From: an uncultured Pelagibacteraceae bacterium
GTDB taxonomy: Bacteria; Pseudomonadota; Alphaproteobacteria; Pelagibacterales; Pelagibacteraceae
Length of the DNA stretch: 42,998 nt
Assembly (NCBI GenBank): GCA_902607945.1
Contig: CACLMD010000006.1
Location: 1-42,998, forward strand
Direction of reading: 5' to 3'
Shown here: positions 37,338 through 42,998 of the stretch, piece after piece
Numbering within the stretch: the first letter of the stretch is position 1
How the letters are laid out: every line of letters begins with the position of its first letter
Notes under the pieces: model-generated
What the model saw: only the letters and a program-made list of their open reading frames with translations
Told to the model about the DNA's origin: nothing
The model's database searches: none
Made by a program: the position numbers and the translations under genes

Positions 37338-37760
37338 TTATAAGTTTGCGGCATTTCTAGCAAGTAAATCTACTTCATTATTTAATTTGTCAGTTGAATG
37401 TGCTTTTACCCAATTCCAACTTACTTCAAATTCATTATTTAGTAGATCTAATTCTGTCCAAAGTTCTTTATTGCTTACCTCTTTTTTGTTTGCAGTTTTC
37501 CATCCATTTTTTTTCCAGTTATGTATCCATTCTGTTATTCCAGACTTTACGTATTTAGAGTCTGTAAAAATTTCAACTTTGCTACCTTTTGGAATTACTT
37601 TAAGAGCTTTAATAGGTGCTAATAATTCCATTTGATTATTTGTAGTATCTTTTTCACTTCCTTTTATTTCAGTTTTTTTTCCATCATTTAATATAATTGC
37701 CGCCCAGCCACCTTTACCTGGATTTCCAATACATGAACCGTCAGTGTATATCTTAATCAT
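37338..37760 (-). CDS. rnhA: Ribonuclease HI
   Basis: RNase HI degrades the RNA of RNA-DNA hybrids. The 140-residue protein has the four acidic active-site residues: D7 in YTDGSC, E45 in NNQMELL, D67 in FTDSKY and D131 in NEVDLLAR. Length is close to the usual 150. It overlaps the thrB stop by one base and ends the ispH-thrB-rnhA run, a gene order common in alphaproteobacteria. Confidence 0.96.
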   Translation of the reverse strand: MIKIYTDGSCIGNPGKGGWAAIILNDGKKTEIKGSEKDTTNNQMELLAPIKALKVIPKGSKVEIFTDSKYVKSGITEWIHNWKKNGWKTANKKEVSNKELWTELDLLNNEFEVSWNWVKAHSTDKLNNEVDLLARNAANL

Positions 37761-38725
37761 TACTTTAAATAATCTTTATAAGTCTTTAAATTATTGTGTA
37801 TTACAAGTTTTTGATAATATTCTCTTGGATCTTTTATTTTAATGAGTGCTGATTTAGGTGTATTTGAATAGTCAAAAAGTCTAGTTAGAAAATACCTCAT
37901 TGCTGCACCACGACATAAAATATTTAATGATTTTTTTTCTTTAAGTGAAATTTTTTTGACACTTTCATATCCTTTAATTAAATTTTTGACTTTTTTTTTA
38001 TTTATTAAAAATTTGGATTTTTTTTTGTCAAAACACAGTGCGTTAACACAAATAGCAATTTCATACATAAAGTAGTCATTCGCAGCAAAGTAAAAGTCAA
38101 TTATTCCTGACAATTTATTTTTTTTAAAAAAAATGTTATCTATAAATAAATCTCCATGAATTATTCCACTAGGCAATTTTTTTGGCCATTTCATTTTTAT
38201 GTCTTTAAAATTAATCTTTAGGAACTTTTCTATATTAGTAAATTTTTTCGATTTGAACTTAATGCTGTTTAACAGTGGATTTAGATACTTTACACCCATA
38301 GAGTTTTTCCTAGAAAAGGTTATTTTTTTTGTAGACAAATGCATCTCAGCAATCATTTTACCTATGTCATGACAATTTTTAAGATTTAGTGACTTTTTAT
38401 CTTTTCCATCTAGAAAGGAGACGATACAAGCAGTTTTATTTTTTAATCTTATCAGGTAACTTTTATCTTTATTTTTTTGAGGTTGTGGGCAATTTATTTT
38501 TGAATTATTTAATTGATCCATTAATTTCATAAAAAATGGTATTTCTTTCTGAGAAACTCTTTTTTCAAAAATTGTAAGTATAAATTTTTTATTTTTTGAT
38601 CTTAATAAATAGTTGGTATTCTCAATCCCTTGTTTAATACCTTTGAAGTTGATAATTTTTTCTATCTCAAATTTTTTATTAATAGATGAGATATCTTTCT
38701 TATTTATTTTTGTATAAACAGCCAT
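37760..38725 (-). CDS. thrB: Homoserine kinase, choline-kinase-like type
   Basis: This is the alphaproteobacterial ThrB of the aminoglycoside-phosphotransferase fold, which phosphorylates homoserine for ThrC. The 321-residue protein has the catalytic loop GIIHGDLFIDNIFF and the metal-binding segment GIIDFYFA shortly after. The sequence is lysine-rich but of normal length. It follows ispH by one base and overlaps rnhA by one base. The motif alone fits other kinases of the fold; the ispH-thrB-rnhA neighbourhood decides the call. Confidence 0.9.
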   Translation of the reverse strand: MAVYTKINKKDISSINKKFEIEKIINFKGIKQGIENTNYLLRSKNKKFILTIFEKRVSQKEIPFFMKLMDQLNNSKINCPQPQKNKDKSYLIRLKNKTACIVSFLDGKDKKSLNLKNCHDIGKMIAEMHLSTKKITFSRKNSMGVKYLNPLLNSIKFKSKKFTNIEKFLKINFKDIKMKWPKKLPSGIIHGDLFIDNIFFKKNKLSGIIDFYFAANDYFMYEIAICVNALCFDKKKSKFLINKKKVKNLIKGYESVKKISLKEKKSLNILCRGAAMRYFLTRLFDYSNTPKSALIKIKDPREYYQKLVIHNNLKTYKDYLK

Positions 38726-38726
38726 T

Positions 38727-39671
38727 CTAATTTAATTTTTTTGGAGCTTTGAAAACAACGTTTTCTTTGATGATTTCTACTTCATCTATACTGACTATAA
38801 ATCTATTTTTTAACTCATTTATGAAATTATCAACTAAAACTTCAGGAGCAGAAGCTCCAGAAGAAACACCAATTGTATTTGCGTTTTTGATTAAATCGAA
38901 TGGGATTTCGCTTTGTGAATGAATTAATATCGAATTAGAGCATCCAGACTTTTTAGCAACCTCTACCAATCTTACTGAATTAGAAGAGTTTCTGCTACCT
39001 ATTACAAAAAATAAATCACATTTTTTAGCAATATTTTTAACTGCCATCTGTCTGTTTGTTGTGGCATAACAAATATCTTCTTTCAAAGGTTCCTTTATAT
39101 CAGGAAATCTATCTTTCAATATTTGAATTATATCTTTTGTATCATCAACAGATAATGTTGTTTGTGTAACATAAGATATTCTTTTGTTATTTTGAGGTCG
39201 ATATTTTTTGGCCTCATCTTCGTTTTGAATAAGATCAATCGATCCTTTGGGTAACTGCCCCATAGTACCAATTACTTCTGGGTGATTTTGATGTCCTATT
39301 AAAATTAAATGATATCCAGCTTTATTTAAATTTTCAGCTTCTCTATGCACTTTTGACACTAATGGGCATGTGGCATCAACATAAGTCATATTGTAGTTTT
39401 TAGCATCCTCTGGTATTTTTTTCGGGACACCATGTGCAGAAAAAATAACTGGTCTATTTTTATCTTTTATCTCCTCAAGCTCTTCTACAAAGATAGCTCC
39501 TTTATTTTTTAAATCATCCACTACATATTTATTGTGAACTATATCATGACGAACATAAACTGGAGCACCATATTTTTGAATTGATTTTTCAACAATTTCT
39601 ATAGCTCTTTCTACACCAGCACAAAAGCCTCTTGGAGCTGATAATAATATCTTTAATTCTTTATTTTTCAT
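38727..39671 (-). CDS. ispH: 4-hydroxy-3-methylbut-2-enyl diphosphate reductase IspH
   Basis: IspH performs the last step of the MEP pathway, yielding IPP and DMAPP with a 4Fe-4S cluster. The three cluster cysteines lie in RGFCAGV, DATCPLVSK and DICYATTNRQ. The ATG at 39671 gives 314 residues starting MKNKELKILL; an upstream in-frame TTG at 39680 adds three residues and is less likely. The start overlaps the end of blh by 11 bases, so ispH is physically joined to the retinal-synthesis genes that consume its products. Confidence 0.96.
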   Translation of the reverse strand: MKNKELKILLSAPRGFCAGVERAIEIVEKSIQKYGAPVYVRHDIVHNKYVVDDLKNKGAIFVEELEEIKDKNRPVIFSAHGVPKKIPEDAKNYNMTYVDATCPLVSKVHREAENLNKAGYHLILIGHQNHPEVIGTMGQLPKGSIDLIQNEDEAKKYRPQNNKRISYVTQTTLSVDDTKDIIQILKDRFPDIKEPLKEDICYATTNRQMAVKNIAKKCDLFFVIGSRNSSNSVRLVEVAKKSGCSNSILIHSQSEIPFDLIKNANTIGVSSGASAPEVLVDNFINELKNRFIVSIDEVEIIKENVVFKAPKKLN

Positions 39672-40596
39672 TTTTTTCAATTAAATATTCGAGCAATATA
39701 TGTGGAAAGGTTAAAGACGCCAAACCTATAAATATAATTTTAAGAATTGAACTATCAAAATTGTAACTATTATTTAATAAATAAAGCCCAAAAAAACAAA
39801 AAAAAGCAGTAAGAATTGTTAGGGGTAAAGCTTTTTTTATAAACATTTTTAACCCACTATTTATATCATTTTTATCTAATTCAAACATTAATGAAATACA
39901 ATGTCTTATAGAATGTAAAAAACAGAAATAAATTGTAAAAGCCACTAAGGGAGAAAAATAATAATTTATTATGAGAATTGAGAAATAATCTAAAAAAATT
40001 ACAAATTTCTTTAATTCAAAATTTCTGGTGAATAATAAAATACTCGATAAAGTTGAGAGAACAATACCATAAAGTAAAATTTTATTTGTTTCTATAAAAT
40101 TTAAAAATTCATAGAAAGTTTCATTGTCAATTAATAATAATTTGAATATCGATATTGTTTCATCAAAATGAAAATACATTGGTACAAAAATTATTAAAGA
40201 ACCTTTTAAGAAAAATAATAATTGGTTAAAATACGAATTTTTAATAATTAAAAATTGAGTATCTTCTTTACCAAAATGATGTGAGGCAACTATTAAAAAA
40301 ATCATTAAAGAAATAGATGGTATAATTATCCACAAAAGTATTACTATTAGAGCTATTAAAATATATGACAAATAAAAAATAAAAAAATTATTAATTCCAA
40401 GGATCTTAAAAAGTTTTCTTCCTTTTATATTGTCAAGAGATCCATGAGAAACACCAATACTCAAAATTAAGAATAAGCAAATTAATGGAGAGATCGAAAA
40501 ATTGTTTATCTTAAAAGCTATTAAAGAAAAAATATTACAAAATATAAAAAAAATAAATGAATGATTTAAATTTATCCCTTTAATTTGATTATTCAT
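39661..40596 (-). CDS. blh: Brp/Blh-type beta-carotene 15,15'-dioxygenase
   Basis: Blh cleaves beta-carotene to two molecules of retinal, the chromophore of proteorhodopsin. The 311-residue membrane protein has about eight hydrophobic segments and the family histidines: GVSHGSLDN (H51), SHHFGKED (H106, H107) and HSIRHC (H228, H232), which should bind the iron. It follows crtY by 12 bases and overlaps ispH. No rhodopsin gene is in the window. Confidence 0.92.
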   Translation of the reverse strand: MNNQIKGINLNHSFIFFIFCNIFSLIAFKINNFSISPLICLFLILSIGVSHGSLDNIKGRKLFKILGINNFFIFYLSYILIALIVILLWIIIPSISLMIFLIVASHHFGKEDTQFLIIKNSYFNQLLFFLKGSLIIFVPMYFHFDETISIFKLLLIDNETFYEFLNFIETNKILLYGIVLSTLSSILLFTRNFELKKFVIFLDYFSILIINYYFSPLVAFTIYFCFLHSIRHCISLMFELDKNDINSGLKMFIKKALPLTILTAFFCFFGLYLLNNSYNFDSSILKIIFIGLASLTFPHILLEYLIEKNEK

Positions 40597-40608
40597 TTCT
40601 CAATATAA

Positions 40609-41676
40609 TTAGTAAAACAATGCTTTAACAAAAGTCAATTTTGGCATTTTAAGAATTATAGATAAATCTTCAAAAAAATTACTTTTATTAGACATAAATT
40701 TTATAACAGTCTTTGGAGAACTCTTAAACATTTTAAAGAAAATATCAGGCATCATTTCAGGGTTTTTATCTAGAACTCTTAAAAAAATATCATCTAAGAA
40801 TTGATATTTTTTACTTATCTCAAATTTTTTAGCATTTGAAATATTTTCAATATTTTGACATATGTATTTACTGTGTTGCTGAATATTTAGAAAAGTATAA
40901 CCTGTACTTAATCTAGTCATACCTCCGGCAGTTCCAATATTAATCTTATTTCTTTCTTTTTCATAAGTTGGATAGAATAGGGGTATTGCACCTTCCTCTT
41001 TATAAGTTATTTTATAATTTCTTAAGTTTAAACGTTTTTCAATGTAATCTTTTATTTGACTGTCGTAATCTTTTTGAGAACCATCATTCATTTTTGATAA
41101 CCAAGTTGTTTCAATTAAGGCTGTATTTTTGGAGTAGGGAAGAGTATAAAAAAAGTGAACACTTTCTCTCTGGTCACAATCAAAATCCATAAGGTTAAAA
41201 ATTTCATCATCAAAAAAATTATTTTGAGTTTCAACTTCCACACCACAAAAATGTTGCCAAAGGTTACGATGATCTTTTTTAATCGATGGAACGCTATTAA
41301 AAATAAAAGAATTTTTTGAATTAATTTCGCTTAAATCTTTAAAATAAAAAATATTTTTATTTTCTTTTAATTTATTGTTAATTTTTTCATAGAACAATCC
41401 ACTATCAATACTTTGGTATGGATAAATTTTACATTCTAAATGATTAGTTTTTTTTGGTATATTAATAGAAAAATTTTCCCAACTTTTTTTAACACAATCA
41501 TCAAAATTGTGCTCTGCCACCTTCCAAAAGGACCATGTTTTATCTTTTTTGTATTCTTTTCTTGGCTCAATAATAGCCAAAGTTTTATCTTTTAATTTTT
41601 CATTGATTTCAAGTTCATACGCTATTGATAATCCTGCACAACCACCACCAATAATAATATAATCAAATTCTCTCAT
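40609..41676 (-). CDS. crtY: Lycopene beta-cyclase
   Basis: CrtY forms the two beta-ionone rings of beta-carotene. The 355-residue flavoprotein starts with the FAD-binding motif DYIIIGGGCAGLSIAYEL and contains FNSVPS and GTAGGMTRLSTGYTF, both typical of CrtY. The middle WQHFCGVEVET resembles the family's Q-x-F-x-G segment. It overlaps crtB by 14 bases and precedes blh by 12. Confidence 0.93.
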   Translation of the reverse strand: MREFDYIIIGGGCAGLSIAYELEINEKLKDKTLAIIEPRKEYKKDKTWSFWKVAEHNFDDCVKKSWENFSINIPKKTNHLECKIYPYQSIDSGLFYEKINNKLKENKNIFYFKDLSEINSKNSFIFNSVPSIKKDHRNLWQHFCGVEVETQNNFFDDEIFNLMDFDCDQRESVHFFYTLPYSKNTALIETTWLSKMNDGSQKDYDSQIKDYIEKRLNLRNYKITYKEEGAIPLFYPTYEKERNKINIGTAGGMTRLSTGYTFLNIQQHSKYICQNIENISNAKKFEISKKYQFLDDIFLRVLDKNPEMMPDIFFKMFKSSPKTVIKFMSNKSNFFEDLSIILKMPKLTFVKALFY

Positions 41677-42514
41677 CTAAATTTATTTCTTCATTAATCA
41701 AATCATGATCATGTTGTATTTCATCATCTTTTTTATAACTGAATGATAGTTTAATTAAGTCAAAAATTGAAAGAAAAGTCTCTAAAAGTTTTTCGATATT
41801 TGAAACATATATTTTTCCTGAATTTCGATAATTTTCTAAATTTTTTTTGCTTTGAATTTTTTGTCCTATTTTTCTATAAACTCTTCTAGCAACCAAAATA
41901 GAAAAACGAAAACTTATAGGAATATCTTTAATTGAATAAAATGAGTTTTGATAAAATGTATCAGCAAGATTGATAGTTGATGAAATTTCCTCAAAACTTT
42001 CATTTATATAAAAACGATTATTTCCTGAGTCTTCAATTACATCTCTCGATATATTAGTAAGCTGCATCGCAATTCCAAGATCAATTGCTGACTTGAGTGA
42101 ATTTTTTTTATTCACTTTTAAAATTTTTGCCATCATCAATCCAACAGTTCCAGCTACTCTGTAGGAGTAAACCAATAGATCTTTTTTTGTATTTAATTTA
42201 ATTTTATCTTTAATGTCTGATTTAATTCCAATTAGTAAATCTTGAACTATTATTAAAGATATATTGAACTCTTCAATTAGATCCCACATATTTTTGATAA
42301 TAGGATCATCAAAGTTCTTTTGATTAAAATCATTTTCAAAATGACTAAATTTTTTTTCTTTATTTTCTATTTTTTCATTATCATCTGCAATATTATCTAC
42401 AACTCTACAAAAATCATACAAAGCAGAACATTTTTTAAAGGTTTCTTTGGGTAAAAAAAAACCAGCCCAATTGAATGATTTTGCGTAAACAGATAAGTAA
42501 CTTTTATTAGACAT
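41663..42514 (-). CDS. crtB: Phytoene synthase
   Basis: CrtB joins two geranylgeranyl diphosphates into phytoene. The 283-residue protein has the two aspartate-rich motifs, DNIADD (D40, D44) and RDVIEDSGNNRFYI (D158, D162), and YSYRVAGTVGLMM, which is family-typical. It overlaps crtI by one base and crtY by 14 bases. Confidence 0.94.
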   Translation of the reverse strand: MSNKSYLSVYAKSFNWAGFFLPKETFKKCSALYDFCRVVDNIADDNEKIENKEKKFSHFENDFNQKNFDDPIIKNMWDLIEEFNISLIIVQDLLIGIKSDIKDKIKLNTKKDLLVYSYRVAGTVGLMMAKILKVNKKNSLKSAIDLGIAMQLTNISRDVIEDSGNNRFYINESFEEISSTINLADTFYQNSFYSIKDIPISFRFSILVARRVYRKIGQKIQSKKNLENYRNSGKIYVSNIEKLLETFLSIFDLIKLSFSYKKDDEIQHDHDLINEEINLDERI

Positions 42515-42998
42515 TATAAAATTTTATCTAATACTTTTGCTGAAGAAAGTACCCCGGGAACTCCAGCTCCTGGATGAGTGCCTGCTCCTACAAAATAAAG
42601 TCCATCATATATCTCCGACTTGTTATGAAATCTAAAATAAGCTGATTGAGAAAATTTGGGTTGGATTGAAAAACCAGAGCCATATTTTGTATTTAAATCT
42701 TTTTCAAAATAATCAGGTGTTAAATAAAAATCTTCAACAATATTTTCTCTTAGATTTGGCATTAAATCCTTTTCCATCTTGTTAATTACTAAATCTTTCA
42801 TCTTTTCTCCCTCTATAGACCAATCAATTTTTGATTGGTTATTAGGAACTGGAACTAGAACATAAAAACAATCTTGCCCTTCTGGTGCCATAGATTTGTC
42901 CGTAGCAGACGGTCTATGAAGATAATAACTAATATCATTATTTAATTTTTTGTTATTAAATATGTCATCAAGATGTTCTTTGTATTTATTTCCAAACT
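42514..42998 (-). CDS. crtI: Phytoene desaturase CrtI, C-terminal part
   Basis: The gene runs off the right window edge; the open frame covers at least 160 residues. An internal methionine at 42891 is not the start, because the frame continues upstream with the family segment YLHRPSATDKSMAPEG (containing PSATDKSMAPEG, the CrtI pattern). Further on come YVLVPVPN, EDFYLTPDYFEKD and the C-terminal FAD-binding GLYFVGAGTHPGAGVPGV. CrtI desaturates phytoene to lycopene at the membrane. It precedes crtB with a one-base overlap, so it leads, or continues, the carotenoid operon. Confidence 0.94.
   Translation of the reverse strand, partial: FGNKYKEHLDDIFNNKKLNNDISYYLHRPSATDKSMAPEGQDCFYVLVPVPNNQSKIDWSIEGEKMKDLVINKMEKDLMPNLRENIVEDFYLTPDYFEKDLNTKYGSGFSIQPKFSQSAYFRFHNKSEIYDGLYFVGAGTHPGAGVPGVLSSAKVLDKIL

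Noticed and set aside
42514-42891. Complete small gene starting at the methionine at 42891
   Set aside because: The frame stays open to the window edge and the upstream residues match CrtI, so it is the 3' part of crtI.

Overview
The window looks like a chromosomal segment of a SAR11-clade alphaproteobacterium (Candidatus Pelagibacter or a close relative). The signs are a very AT-rich sequence, Lys/Asn/Ile-rich proteins, almost no intergenic DNA, and alphaproteobacterial gene neighbourhoods: groESL / HAD-IIA / ribF / ileS / lspA / DUF3035, coxB-coxA-ctaB-small ORF-ctaG-coxC-surf1, and ispH-thrB-rnhA. A crtI-crtB-crtY-blh retinal pathway is also present. The taxonomic call is inferred from gene content and composition; no search was run.

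Layout. 1-6311 (mostly +): the end of a DapA-family aldolase, a cyclopropane-fatty-acid synthase, a lysine-rich coiled-coil protein and a small membrane protein of unknown function, a DCC-family thiol protein (-), and the TldD/TldE protease pair. 6318-9521: a secreted DUF6134-type protein, a YczE-type membrane protein and the GTPase TypA/BipA. 9579-11844 (-): groES-groEL with a probable heat-shock promoter and a clear intrinsic terminator, followed by an unlisted 38-codon basic ORF. 11912-18328 (+): HAD-IIA phosphatase, ribF, ileS, lspA, a BamF-like lipoprotein and pgi. 18320-20355: rsmD and purD (-), DUF2093 (+). 20357-26004 (-): a lipid A/Kdo unit (ubiA-msbA-waaA-lpxK-lpxL). 26055-29174: a DUF2721 membrane protein (+), then a four-gene redox-flavoured operon (-) with a dehalogenase-like HAD, a double-CDGSH Fe-S protein, a pirin and a quinone oxidoreductase. 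29192-37307 (+): rsmE, the complete aa3-type cytochrome c oxidase locus with its assembly factors, thrC and a peroxiredoxin. 37338-42998 (-): crtI (cut by the window edge), crtB, crtY, blh, ispH, thrB and rnhA as one run of touching genes.

How the genes work together. The lipid A unit finishes Kdo2-lipid A and flips it across the inner membrane. The cox locus encodes the terminal oxidase with heme O synthesis, CuB insertion and Surf1. The crt/blh genes turn geranylgeranyl diphosphate into retinal, most likely for a proteorhodopsin encoded elsewhere, and are followed directly by ispH, which makes their isoprenoid precursors. The threonine genes thrC and thrB lie in two converging operons separated by prx and rnhA.

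I saw no tRNA, rRNA, CRISPR array, insertion sequence, phage gene or plasmid function. No stretch longer than about 300 bases lacks a gene; the longest gap, 9522-9802, holds the small ORF and two hairpins. The best candidates for undescribed biology are the lysine-rich coiled-coil protein with its membrane neighbour, the 38-residue basic ORF downstream of groEL, the CDGSH/pirin/quinone-reductase operon, and the coupling of ispH to retinal synthesis.
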